A stretch of 64,000 bases of DNA, taken from NCBI RefSeq assembly GCF_024868665.1, contig NW_026634427.1, positions 1 to 64,000 on the forward strand. Direction: 5' to 3'. Each line of letters starts with the position of its first letter. Positions within the stretch are counted from its first letter, which is position 1. The notes beneath the pieces were generated by a model that had not been told where the DNA came from, did no database searches, and was given only the letters and a program-made list of their open reading frames with translations. The position numbers and the translations under genes were made by a program. Positions 43,986-57,000 of this stretch are shown here, one piece after another. This DNA comes from Triplophysa rosa (taxonomy: Eukaryota; Chordata; Actinopteri; Cypriniformes; Nemacheilidae).

Positions 43986-44895
43986 AAGCAGACAGTTGGT
44001 TAAGCCATTCTGTCTGCTCCCTGACCTGGGCCCCAGTGAGTCAAGCTTTAGCATTATTAAGACTTTTTGCCATATTTCTAGACAGGAGAGAAGCCCCAGC
44101 CCAGGAGGGATGGAGACCATCTCGTTTCAACAGGTCAGGTCTGCCCTCAAAACTCTTCCAGTTATATTTATAAAAACTATACCATTCTGCAGGCACCACT
44201 CAGACAACCAGCCATTTAGTTATGATAATCTGCTATAAATCTCATCACCATGATAAGCAGTGAGGGGGCCAGAGAATATTACAGTGTCTGACATCTTGCT
44301 TGCGAGCTCACACACCTCTTTAATGTTATCTTTTGTGATCTCCGATTGACGGAGTCGAACATCATTTGTGCCGACGTGAATAACAATCTTACTGAATTTA
44401 CAATTAGTTAGCCTTTTTGACTTGATGTCAGGCGTTCTGGCTCCCGGTAAACATTTGACTATGGAGGCTGGTGCCTCTATGTTAACGTTTCGAACAATAG
44501 AATCACCGATAACTAGGGAACTTTCAGCAGGTTTCTCAGTCGGTGCGTCACTGAGCGGGGCAAACCTGTTCGAGACTGTAATCGGAACGGTTGAGTGATG
44601 TTTTGTCCTGCGACTACGCCGTCACAATCACAAAGTTTCCCAGCTGCGGGGGATTTTCAACCGGAACCGAGCTGTGTGCGCTAATGTTGCTCGCATCCAA
44701 AGTGTTTTCTATTGTCTTTATACTCTTACTATCCTCAGATAAAGATTGGATGTGAGACTCTAATTCTAAGATCTTCTCTGTCAGCCTAACTATTTCCCCG
44801 CATTTATCGCATATAAAACCCTCGCAGCTGACAGAGAAGGCTAAGCTAAACATATGACGTGAGGTGCAAATAACAATAATAGGAATAGAAGCCAT
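43986..44895 (-). pseudogene. CR1/L2-type LINE ORF1 with esterase domain
   Basis: From ATG 44895: a Cys-rich stretch (CEGFICDKCGEI) followed by a short coiled-coil (VRLTEKILELESHIQSL). A one-base shift near 44614 breaks the frame. It resumes with [13 protein letters not shown] (nucleophile Ser in GDS), [10 protein letters not shown] and DGLHPSWAGASLLS (Asp and His of the triad). These are the SGNH-hydrolase blocks found in the esterase-type ORF1 proteins of CR1/L2 retrotransposons. ORF2 is absent. Confidence 0.85.
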
Positions 44896-45289
44896 AACTC
44901 ACGGGTTTGAAGTGCAATTCTGACTTACCAAGGTTGCTCGATGAATCGTAGTATACTCGCTTAAAAAGAGAAACAGTTAGCACACAAGACAAACCAGAGG
45001 CAAGATGAACTTCCACAGTGTAAACAGAAAGCAAGCTAACACGCTAATGCTATGCTAATGGCGTTAAGTTAACTATCAATTTTGGTTTAGAATCTTCAAG
45101 TAAATAACAAGAACAGGGTTATTGAGATATCAGGATAAGTTAGCAACGACAGTGATAAGTAACGATAATAAAATACACTAATATTAAAATGAAGTGCAAG
45201 TGCAGGGATACAAACAAACCGCCGGCAGGGATGCAGACAGGAACCGGAAGCCCAAGATTGGTTGAGTGGTGCAGAAGAGTGGGACAGGG
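44896..45289 (-). other. LINE 5' region and junction
   Basis: Probably the LINE 5' untranslated region. It grades into sequence I cannot assign before the gypsy fragment starts. Confidence 0.4.
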
Positions 45290-45590
45290 ACTTGGGCTTG
45301 CCTTTCATCAAATTGGTGAGTGGGGTGAAGTTTTTGATGAACCGGCGGTAGAAGTTCTCAAAGCCTAGGAAGCGTTGGAGACTTTGATTTTCTTGGGCAT
45401 GCGCCAGTTCCGCATGGCTGCCACCCTCCCCTCATCCATGGTAATACTGTCTCGGGAGATGTTATACCCAAGGAACTGGATTGGGGGCTGATGGAAGCTG
45501 CACTTCTCTGCTTTTAAGCAAAGCTAATGGTCCCTTAGCTGCTGGAGGACCTCCGCAACGTGATGACGATGTTCCTGAGGGCTAAATGTC
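45290..45590 (-). pseudogene. Ty3/gypsy RT fragment
   Basis: On the minus strand PQEHRHHVAEVLQQL, then LKAEKCSFHQPPIQFLGY and [16 protein letters not shown] can be read, the thumb/connection part of a gypsy RT. A stop lies between the first two parts. It belongs to a different family from the other gypsy elements here. Confidence 0.75.
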
Positions 45591-45591
45591 A

Positions 45592-45810
45592 GTAACCAAA
45601 CAGATCTAATCCCCCATTTACTGCCATAGTAGGGAAAATAAATACTATGGGAGTCAATGGGGGTTGAGATCTGTTTGGTTACTGATAATCTTCCAAATAT
45701 CGTCTTTGTGTTTAGCAGAACAAAGAAATCTATACAGGTTTGGAATAATCTGAGGGTGAGTGAATGATGACAGAATTTTCATTTTTGGGTGAGCTGTCCC
45801 TTTAATAGTC
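45592..45810. repeat. Foldback-type dispersed repeat
   Basis: GTAACCAAACAGATCT at 45592 is repeated in inverted form at 45667-45682, with the sequence between mostly palindromic (imperfect stem of about 40 bp). A unique tail follows to CTTTAA. Related sequence lies at about 61850-62130. Confidence 0.75.
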
Positions 45811-47531
45811 AATGAATTTCATTTTAATGTACGTTTGTAAAGGGACTAATGGTTTTAGAGTCACTGAACGCGTCGCCTGAGACCAGGTGGTGAAACAGTA
45901 AGTCATGTGAGAAATAACCATAGAATACATATACATGCCTCTAATGACATGTAATCTCTAATAAATTTTAAATTATAGAGATTAAATTTAACCTGCTTAC
46001 AAACCTTTTAAACTTGAGCTTTAAATGTACGTTTAGAATCAATCAGTATTCCCATATATTTATATTGAGGCACTACCTACTATATATTGCACAGAAACCG
46101 CACAACGAGCACTCCCTTTATAATTACTAAGAAGCTGTCACTCATCTTCATCCAGATCTCTAGCACCCCAGAACCAGGCCTAATAATAATTTACTCAAGG
46201 AATACAAAAGCCCCAACATGGAGTTGATAAATATAGCTGAAAGATATATAGAGAGAAAATTACCCCTCAAAAAAGTAGAAGCTTCCTTTTCCCGACTGCG
46301 AGTGGAGATTTATTATTCTCCATTTTTTAGCTGAAGTTAGCTTCACCGGAGCAACGCCAATCAAGCAGTCATGTCAACGATGTCCTGTGCTTAGCGTTCT
46401 TTAGACGTGGGGTGCGGCATTTAAAATTTAAAGAGACATGACAACTATCCCATAAACAAACTTAATATAAATTATTGTAAATAATTAATTCACAAAATTT
46501 ACCAAATTTGCCATTTGTCATTATCATTTTTACTCAAATAAAAATATCTGAGGGACCCCCTAAGTCTTACGGGGGGGCCCTAATGCCTTATGGGGGGTCC
46601 TGGATCCCCCCAGCCCCCCTTCATTTCGAGCACTGCTTCTGACTTTTAACAGCTAAAACTCTGAAATTCTACGCCTAAATTGTTGTGTTTACAATGCAGC
46701 GTTGCGGTCTACGAAACCTAAAATGTTCATGTTCATACATTATCAGTGACATAAGAAATATTCTAAACATCACTAGGTACAAATAAAGTCAAAATAAAAT
46801 AAAAGCTTCAATTCAGTACAAATGGATCTGAGAAAGCAATAGGTGGTAAAAAACACAGAGGTTAGCTGAAGATATTTGAGCGCAAATGACAGAAGTCTGA
46901 AGGAGATAAATGACCTGTACTGTTTGAATTATACAACTACAGACTTTAAATACTGCAGTGTTTCATGCGTGAGAAAGAAGGGATATATATAATATAATAT
47001 ATATGTAATAATATATCCAAAAGTAAATGCACCTTTTTGTTAATAGCTATATGTAAAAGGTGTACAGTACTGTTTTTTGGTCATTGTTATTTTTTAAATA
47101 CTGTCCAGTTGTTTAAAATGTATAAAATCTCTTCAGTGAATGAGACAGTGATGGACTGCTGCAGGGTGCATATATCTGTAGTATACACAAGTATGTGACT
47201 TCATGGGCAGCGTTGGGGTGATGATGTGTTCTTTAGGCCACGCCTGTGCCACTTTTGTGGTAATGCCACTGTCTCTAGGTGATTGTTATCGATGAGGTTC
47301 AATACTGTAAAAGATTGAAGAGAAAGAAAATATTATACACATATGAGAATAATACAAGCAGAAACCTAAATCTAAACAAGTATTGCTACTGTACCACACC
47401 AAATGTACATAATAACCAGAGTAAAACACTACAGCACAAATGTGAGCACAAAGAATACATGACAATCATTTGTAATTAATGGCCATTGTTAATAATTAAA
47501 AAATGATTCAATCAGTTAATGAATAACTCAC
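45811..47531. other. No gene recognised
   Basis: AT-rich DNA. A short G/C-rich patch (46555-46625, runs of G and C) looks like part of a repeat. Nothing else can be supported. It may be intron or 3' flank of the NLR gene. Confidence 0.4.
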
Positions 47532-47705
47532 ATTAGTTTGTGTAGTTGACAGTGTGGATCCTTCAGTAGATCAGAGAGCAGCTTTACTTCTGAATCTCCT
47601 GGATTATTATAGTTCAGATTGAGTTCTCTCAGATGTGAGGGGTTTGATCTCAGAGCTGAAGTCAGAGCAACACAACCTTCAGATCCAATACTGCAGTTAT
47701 ACAAC
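47532..47705 (-). CDS. NLR LRR exon (174 bp), distal copy
   Basis: Flanked by CTTCTCTCTTCAG acceptor and GTGAG donor. Encodes two LRR halves ([31 protein letters not shown]). Almost identical to 51273-51446, including the flanking intron up to the N at 47876. Confidence 0.85.
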
Positions 47706-50700
47706 CTGAAGAGAGAAGAAAAACATGTCACACTCACAGCAAATAAAGTCATGAATTATAATGAAACGGTTGTGACTATTATGAGCAGTATATATAAATG
47801 AGTTACAATTGAAAGCATTTTTTACAGTGTAAGAGAGGTGAAGTCATGGGCTTTTATGTGAACTCTATTCAATTTNGGCTGGAAGGCCGGCTGGAAAGGG
47901 CTTGACGCCGGCTGGAAGGCCGGCTGGACAGGGCTTGACGCCGGCTGGAAGGCCGGCTGGACAGGGTTTGACGCCGGCTGGAAGGCCGGCTGGACAGGGC
48001 TGGATCGCCGGCTGGATCACCAGCTGCACCACCGGCTGGGACGCCGGCTGGATCACCGGCTGCACCGGACTGGATACCGGCTGCACCGGACTGGACACAG
48101 GACTGGACACAAGACTGGACACCAAACTGGACGCCGGCTGCACCGGACTGGATCCCGGCTGCACCAGATCGGATGCCGGCTGGATGCCGACTGGATGCCG
48201 GGCTGGACACCGGCTGTTGCACCGGCTCCTGCTCCGGCAGAGAGGGAAGTCCGCGCTGCCCGCCGCTGCCTCTTTCTCTTCAGTCGAGCCACCCGCCTGG
48301 AGGTCGGCTGAAGGAAAGAGGCAAAGTGTGCGGCTGGCTCCGGCTGGGAATCCTCAGACGTGGAGCCCCAGGACTCACGTCTCCCCCGCTTCCCGCCGAG
48401 GCTCGCTGGCGGGAAGAGGACGGTGTGGTGATGCCCACAACTCCGATCCGCAAGGGACCGTCCTCGGGGATAGCCGCCAGCCCCGTGAGAGGCTCCGCCA
48501 TGGACACTCCCCTGGGCTCCTCACGATTCATCGCGAGTTCGACCTGGTCCGCGAAGCCCAGGTGTCTCAACCGGCGCATCTCAGCTGGCTCGAAGGGTTA
48601 ATCGAGGCAGCTGTTGAATATTACTTTCAACTCTGCCTCGGTGAACCCCGAGTAGCGCGCGGAGGACAGGAAGTCCATGGCGAAGTCTTTCACGGGGGTT
48701 CCCCTCTGGCAGAGCCTGGTCCAGGACGAGAGTCCGACTCCATGCCGCCCGCTGGGTTCTGAACAGGCTGGTGCATTCTGTCACGGTTGGTAGCGTGGAG
48801 AAGAAGAACCCGGATGCAGGCCGCGGCAGTGAAGGGGTTAACAACAGACTTTATTTATACAAAAAACACAAAACAAAAACCCACGAGGGGGTGTAAACAA
48901 GACAAGATAATAATAAGGGTGAAACAGGGACGAAAACTTACTAAACACTAAACTAGAAACAACACTTGACATAAAATAAACTCAAACACTTACTAAGACT
49001 TTGACGGTACAATCCAAACAAGAACACGAACTTGGGAGAGACAGGTAGCCAGGGTACAACAACACATAGAACGCACGTACACATGCAATGCACCAGCACA
49101 GGACAAAGAAACATGAGGGCATTTATAGGGAAGACAAACGAGGGATAACGACACGGGGCAGGTGTGGGTAATCAAACACTCAGGGAAAGATAACAAGGAA
49201 ATGAGAGGAGCGGGGCCAATGACGAGACACTGGAGAGAACGCATATTATTGTCAAAAGGACAATAGTATGTTTCTCTCCACAAATAACCAAAGGCTTTGT
49301 CATGGCTCTGCTACAGGACCAAGAAAAACATGACTAAATGAAGCAGAGCCATGACAGAAGCCCCCCCTTTAATGAGCACCTCCAGGTGCTCACCAAGGGG
49401 TAGACGGACGAGACAAGACAGACTGGGAGACAGACAGGACAAGGCAAAACAAAGAAAATAAAATCAAGGGCAGACAACATAATAACAGGACTTGGGTGGG
49501 ACAGTAAAAATAACAAACAAGGGAGGGGGGGTGGGGCCAAACAAGAGCCCATAGGGGGCAGTCCAAAAAGGTTGGGGGGAATAGTCCCAGTCCCCGGCTG
49601 CGCTCGAGGGCGCGGAGTCCTTGGGAGGCAAGACAGTCCTGGGAGACTTAGGATAAGTCCTGGGGGGAACAGTCTTTGACCCTGGGAGTCTCCCAGGGAC
49701 CGGCTGGAAAGTCGGCTGGGAGCCGACTGGAAAGGGCTTGACGCCGGCTGGAAGGCCGGCTGGAAAGGGCTTGACGCCGGCTGGAAGGCCAGCTGGACAG
49801 GGCTTGACGCCGGCTGGAAGGCCGGCTGGACAGGGCTTGACGCCGGCTGGAAGACCGGCTGGACAGGGCTTGACGCCGGCTGGAAGGCCGGCTGGACAGG
49901 GTTTGACGCCGGCTGGAAGGCTGGCTGGACAGGGTTTGACGCCGGCTGGAAGGTCAGCTGGACAGGGTTGGACGCCGGCTGGATCGCCGGATGGGACGCT
50001 GGCTGGACCGCCGGCTGGGACGCCGGCTGCACCGCCGGCTGGGGACGCCGGCTGCACCACCGGCTGGGACGCCGGCTGCACCACCGGCTGGGACGCCGGC
50101 TGCACCACCGGCTGGGACGCCGGCTGGATCACCGGCTGCACCAGACTGGACACCGGGCTGGACACCGGACTGGACACAAGCCTGGACACCAAACTGGACG
50201 CCGGCTGCACCGGACTGGTCGCCGGCTGCACCGGACTGGATCCCGGCTGGAAAGGGCTTGACGCCGGCTGGAAGGCCGGCTGGAAAGGGCTTGACGCAGG
50301 CTGGAAGGCCAGCTGGACAGGGCTTGACGCCGGCTGGAAGGCCGGCTGGAAAGGGCTTGACGCCGGCTGGAAGGCCAGCTGGACAATTCAATTCAATTCA
50401 ATTTTATTTATATAGCGCTTTTCACAATGTGCATTGTTCCAAAGCAGCTTTACAGGAGCAAATAAGAAAAACACAGAAAGGTAAAACACAGCACAGTGCA
50501 TGGTGTTTATAGACCAAGCAAGATCATTATAATAAATAATATCTAATAAATAAATGAATAAATAAATAAATAAATGCAGTCTCCCGGTGAGCAAGCCAAC
50601 ACTGCACTGCTCTGCTGTGGCGAGGAACCCAAACTCCAATGCTGAATAATGGAGAAAAAAAACAAATGTTAGTAGCACTCACACTCAGATATAATAAAAA

Positions 50701-50997
50701 AGTTGATCTCATTCATTTTCGATGAGCTCTTGACAATGTCCAGTAACACGAGTGACAGCAACCTTCAGCAAAACATGATGTGAGACATGTCCAGTGAAAC
50801 AGCAAAACTGTGTCATGTTTCACTTTAAGCAAATGGATAGCAACTTTCCACATTATACATCTGCACTTCTAAATTTAGCAAATGCTTTTATTTAAAGACA
50901 CTGAGAAATGATAATAATGCAAGAAGAATGAGTTAATCTAAGAACACAATACAAGTAGTGCTACCACATCAAATCTGAATTCATGTTAGGACACACA

Positions 50998-51028
<31 letters not shown>

Positions 51029-54000
51029 TTATTGCTTTAAGATTTTCTTACTTCAGTGTCTTCAGTTTACAGTTTGTATTCTTCAGTCCATCAGAGAGCA
51101 GCTTCACTCCTGAATCCTGCAGTTATTGTACTCAGGTTCAGTTCTGTCAGACTTGAGGAGTTTGATCTGAGAACTGACGCCAGTGATGAACAACTTTCCT
51201 CTGTCAGATTACAGCACTCAGACTGAGAGAGAAATAACAACACAAAAAATGATAATTGAATCAGTAACTCACATTAGTTTCTGTAGTTGACAGTGTGGAT
51301 CCTTCAGTAGATCAGAGAGCATCTTCACTCCTGAATCTCCTGGATTATTATAGTTCAGATCCAGTTCTCTCAGATGTGAGGGGTTTGATCTCAGAGCTGA
51401 AGTCAGAGCAACACAACCTTCAGATCCAATACTGCAACCAGACAGACTGAAGAGAGAAGAAAAACTCACAGTCACAGCAAATAAAGTCATGAATTATAAT
51501 GAAACGGTTGTGACTATTATGAGCAGTATATATAAATGAATTACAATTGAAAGCATTTTTTACAGTGTAAGAGAGGTGAAGTCATGGGCTTTTATGTGAA
51601 CTCTATTCAATTTACAAACACATGTTTAACTGTATTGCTTTAATGATTTTCTTACTCTAGTGTCTTCAGTTTACAGTTTGTATTCTTCAGTCCATCAGAG
51701 AGCAGCTTCACTCCTGAATCCTTCAGTTTATTGTGACTCAGGTTCAGTTCTGTCAGACTTGAGGAGTTTGATCTGAGAACTGACGCCAGTGATGAACAAC
51801 TTTCCTCTGTCAGATTACAGTATCTCAGACTGAGAGAGAAATAACAACACAACAGTGAGTTAAAATATAGTAACACCTACATCAGCAATTCTCCACCTCC
51901 TAGAGAACTATGACCAGCAATTAAAAGTCAATTAAATAAATAAATAAAATCATCTTCCAACATATCCATACCACTGGAATTCTGTAAACATTCAAAAAAT
52001 GTATAAGTTGCTACAAGTCTGATTCATTACTGGGGTTTGTTTGTTTTTGTGAATGGGACTCAGGCCGCTGCTGCAAAGGTAAGAGCCGCTGCTAAGTGAT
52101 CTGAGCCATTAAACTCCTGAGTCCTTCACTAACTTCTGCTTAAAAACTTCAGTCTTCTAGCTGCACATGTTATGGTCCACACCTCCTTTAGGTGTCATTC
52201 AGGTGAAGCCCTCTGGCCTGTCAGTTGGTCTCTGGATCACAAAGGTCCTGAATCAGTTGAGTCAAGTAGATAGTTGTTTCTTTTTTCTCTAGATTACACT
52301 GTGTTATCCTCTCCTCTTAATCAATTCAATTCAATTTTATTTATATAGCGCTCTGTACAATGTGCATTGTTTCAACGCAGCTTTACAGGAGAAAAACACA
52401 CAAAGATGTAGATGACTGTACAGAGCATGGTATTGCAGATGGCCAAAATGACTATACTGGAAAACAATGATAAGCGTATCAAAGGTTTTAAAGGCTTTTA
52501 TTGGCAAAAACAATTATGCAGATAGTCAATATTTACAGTGTTCAGTCTTGTTTTTCATAACCTCTGCAATTCACTCTGACATGCTGGATAATAGCTTCTG
52601 GGCCAAATCCTGACTGATGGTGATCCATTCTTGTCTTATTAGTGCTCGGAGTTGCCCGTCCACTCGCCTTTTAAGGACTGACCACAGGTTCTCTATATGG
52701 GGTTGACATCTGGGGAGTTGCTTTTTTTTGCAATTATTTAAAATGCATCTGATCACTCTGCACAATAATCTATAAACAATGTGAATGAACACCACAACCG
52801 CTTAAGCAGAAACTAAATACAACATTGTTGTCACTGCCAATACTTTTGACCATGACTGTGTAGTATATTAGTAAATTGTTGTAAACATTACTGGCACCTT
52901 ATTGTTACAGCAACAAAGCAACATGGCATTAAGGGGATGATATTAAAACATCCATGAAAAAGAATAACTGTTGAGAATAAACTGCAGTTAAATGACTCAC
53001 TGAGCTGTTCTGGATGCTTTGATCACTGGCAGAAGCCTCAGAAGACATTCATTTGATTGATCATATTTTCTCAGATTAAACTCATCCAGCTTCTCTTCTG
53101 AGTTCAGTAACACAAACTCCAGAGCCGACCACTGAGCAGGAGAGAGACGGACTCCATAGAGATTATATTTATCTCTTCTGTTCACATATGTTTGTACTTC
53201 CTGCTCTAGAGAATGATCATTGAGTTCATTCAGTCAGTTAAACAGATTGATGGATTTCTCTGGAGAGAGATTCTTTCTGATCTTCATCTTAATGTACTCG
53301 ACTTTTTCCTGTTTATTGTCAGAGCTTCTTCCTGTCTGTGTCATCAGATCTCGTAAGATTGTCTGACTGGACTCCAGTGAAAGACCCAGAAGAAATCTGA
53401 GGTAAAGATCCAGGTGTCCGTTCTCACTCTGTAAGGCCTTGTCCACTTCACTCTTCAGTAAATCACTCATATTTGATCTCAATCTGCTGAAGTTTTCTGA
53501 TGTTTGCTGAAGAAATGACAGAAACACAAATAAAGCGGCGAGAAACTCCTGAACGCTCAGATGCACAAAGCTGAACACCTTCCCCAGGTTCAGTCCAAAC
53601 TCCTCTCTGAAGATCTGAGTACAAACTCCTGAGTACACTGACGCTTCTCTGACATCAATGTCACACTCTCTCAGATCCTCCTCATAGAAGATCAGGTTCC
53701 CTTTCTCCAGCTGTTGAAAAGCCAGTTTTCCCAGAGACTCAAGACTCTTTCTAGCCTGCTGAAGATCTACCTCACATTTCCCATCATACTTCTGACTCTT
53801 CAGTTTGATGTGAAACATCAGGAAGTGTGTGAACATTTGAGTGAGAGTCTTGGGGATCTGTGCTGGACTCTCTGCTTCACTCAACATTCTCTGGAGAACA
53901 GTGGCTGAAATCCAGCAGAAGACTGGGATGTGACACATGATGTACAGACTTCTGGATGATTTCATGTGTGTGATGATTCTGTTGGCCAGACTCTCATCAT

Positions 54001-57000
54001 TGATTCTCTTCCTGAAATACTCGTCCTTCTGAGGGTCATTGAATCCTCGTACATCTGTGATCAGATCAACACACTCAGGAGGAATCTGATTGGCTGCTGC
54101 TGGTCGAGAGGTGATCCAGATCAGAGCAGAAGGAAGCAGATTCCCCTTGATGAGGTTTGTCAGCAGCACATCCACTGACGCTGAATCTCTGACATCAAAC
54201 AAACTGGGATTCTTTGAGAAATCTAGAGGAAGACGACACTCATCCAGACCATCAAAGATAAACACAACTTTATAATCCTCAAAGTCTGTTGATCTCAGTT
54301 CTTTTGTATCTGTGAAGAAGTGATGAAGAAGATCCATCAGACTGATATTTGTCTCTTTGATCAGATTCAGTTCTCTGAAAGGAAGTGGAAATATCAAGTG
54401 AAGATCTTGATTTGTTGTTTCTTCAGCCCAGTCCAGAATGAACTTCTGCACAGAGACTGTTTTTCCAATTCCAGCGACTCCTTTAGTCAGCACACGTCTG
54501 ATGGGTTTGGTTTGTTCAGGTGAGACTTTAAAGATGTCATTACATTTGATTTGTGTTTCTTGTGTCTCTGATCTTCTGGATGCTGTCTCAATCTGTCTCA
54601 CCTCATGTTCATTATTGATGTCTTCACTCCCTCCCTCTGTGATGTACAGCTCTGTGTAGATCTCATTCACAAGTGTTGAGCTTCCTTGAGCTGACATTCC
54701 TTCATTCATTCTCTGGAATTGCTCTTTTAGTCTGGATTTGTGTTTCTTCATGTATACAGGGGCAAGTTCTGTTGTGTAAAGGAAAACAAAATAAGTTAAA
54801 TGCATGAAATGTCAAATAAAAAAAGAATCCACAGGAATAAATTCATGAATCTCTTACTGGTCTGTAGTTTGTCAGCGAGGTCTGTCTGTTTCATCTTCTT
54901 CAGGACGTTCAGTGTGATCTTCAGAAACATCTCTCTGACTCTGATCTGATCTTCATCATCCTCCTCTTCTCTCTCAGAGCATGATGGGTAATCTGGACTC
55001 AGTAGACTCTTGAAGATCTTCAGCTCTTTCTTCATCAGAGAGATGAGTTTGTGCTCAAGCTCCTGAAAACATTGTTCAAACACAGGTTTCATTCATTAAT
55101 TCATAATTTTTTAAATAATTAATTAATAATTCTTACTTTTTATGGAATATTGCCATTTTAATTATAACCAATTTATCTTTGTGGGACTTTACTTTTCAAT
55201 TCATGTGGCCTGATAATCTTTAAACAAATATGGAATATAAGGAATCTAATCTTGACTTCTTACTATAATGAATCAGGTTGAGACATTGTAAAACTTCACA
55301 ATCATGTATATCTGTATATAATGTACAGTAGGACTGTGAAAAACATGTTATCATAATATAAACTATTTCTGAAGTAATAGGTTTGGTTTTGGCCGTATAG
55401 TATTGTTTTGGGAAAATAGAGCATCATTTGAGGAAAAACATCTACAAGTAAATCTACACAACTGTGTGAACTGTTAATAATGTCAATTATACTGTAAATA
55501 AAGTCAAAGTATGGATTGTGCTATGCAGTTAATTACATTAAATCACAATAAATAAAGGCCATTATATTAATAATTGTGACAATAATTATAGAGCCATTGA
55601 AAAACTGAGTTGTGAACAATGATAAACTTCAAAACAAAGACTTCCCACAAGGGGGCAAAACAAGGGAGAGACAGTATAACTAAACTAAACACTTCTCATG
55701 AACTAGACAAGACTGGGAGTGCAAGAATCTGGACACGAGGTAAGTGTAAAATACATTTCAAAACAAAACAGCACAGGACAGCAAACACAAGAGCATTAAA
55801 TAGGGAAACTAACAAGGGATGATTAACAATAGGCATGTGTGGGGAATCAAACACTGGTGGGAAGCTAAACGAGGGGGCGGGGTCAAAAGAAGAGACAGGA
55901 GAGTGCATGGCTATCATAAACAAACAATGACCACACAAAACACGTGGGGCTGTCATGACCCTGCCACAAGACTAGAAAAGCAAGACAAGATGAGGCAGGA
56001 TCATGACAGTTACATATTTAAAATACAAAATTTGAGTAACTGTATTTCATTACAGTTACTTTTAAATGGGTGGTAATCAAAGTACAGTTACATCCAAAAA
56101 GTATTTTAGATTGCCAAAGTGATTACTTGGAATTTTAATGTCATTTATTTCATTTAAACATTAAAATAAACAGTAACTTCATGTAATTCATGTAAACAGC
56201 AATTGGTGATTCTCTAACTCTGACAATCTGCAAAAGCATTATAAAAAGCAGTTATGCTCATAAGTTTCATAACCCTTGCCGAATATGCAAAATTTGTATA
56301 TTTTTAACAAAATGAGAGGGATCTGGGTTAATAGAAACCACATGCTAATATTATTAAGTTCTGTCCTGTATAAGTGTGATAGTTGTTTGTGAGTTTCTTG
56401 TTTAAGTCATTTTTAAGTTATTGCGACTTTTTGTCTCACAGTTCTGACTTTTTCACACAATTGTGAGTATATAACTCATAATTCGGACTTCTTTTCTTAG
56501 AATTGTTGACTATAATGTCTAATGAGGGAAAACTGTAAAACTGATGTTGTTTAAAATAATAAGCAGAGGAAAGCCAAGTCCTCTGTTTGATGATGCATTT
56601 GTTTTATGTACCTTATTAGTATTCTAAAGTATTTAGATTAAGTTACAAAATTTGTGTAATCTAACAAAATACGATACAGATTACTTTTTTAGGCATGTAT
56701 TTTGTAATCTGTAGTGAAATGCATTTGGAAAGTAACCTTCCCAGCCCTGCGCACCAGGCTAAACTATAACTCTATCTGCCCGTCGTCTTTCCGGGGCTCT
56801 CAAAACTACCGTCAGCTCTCTATAACTAGGTGCAGAAAAATAAATCATGAATGACACATTTCTGTGCACTTCAATATCATCATGATCGTTTTCTAAATTA
56901 TGCTGTCATTGGTGTGAGAAGTGATGCTTTCATTTTGCTGGAGGGAAAAAACTAGTCAACAGTGTGACGAGGGGTGAACGCAGACAAAACATTTTACAGT

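Larger units (their letters stand above)
47877..50391 (-). mobile_element. LTR element B with minisatellite, tandem arrangement
   Basis: Minus-strand order: minisatellite (50391-49690), 3' untranslated region and polypurine tract (to 49357), one LTR (49356-48779), primer site, gag-like coding (to about 48241), minisatellite (48240-47877). So a single LTR lies between the 3' end of one internal region and the 5' start of another. No RT is present, so it is non-autonomous. Confidence 0.75.

Noticed and set aside
47877..48240. CRISPR-like array of direct repeats
   Set aside because: The repeats are contiguous without unique spacers and the context is a eukaryotic LTR element.
49464..50512. Several overlapping long open frames on both strands
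   Set aside because: They arise from the same minisatellite and are frame artefacts of 24- and 33-bp units.
53234..53236. TGA as a selenocysteine codon in the NLR
   Set aside because: NLR proteins are not selenoproteins and no SECIS element could be recognised. A nonsense change or sequence error is simpler.
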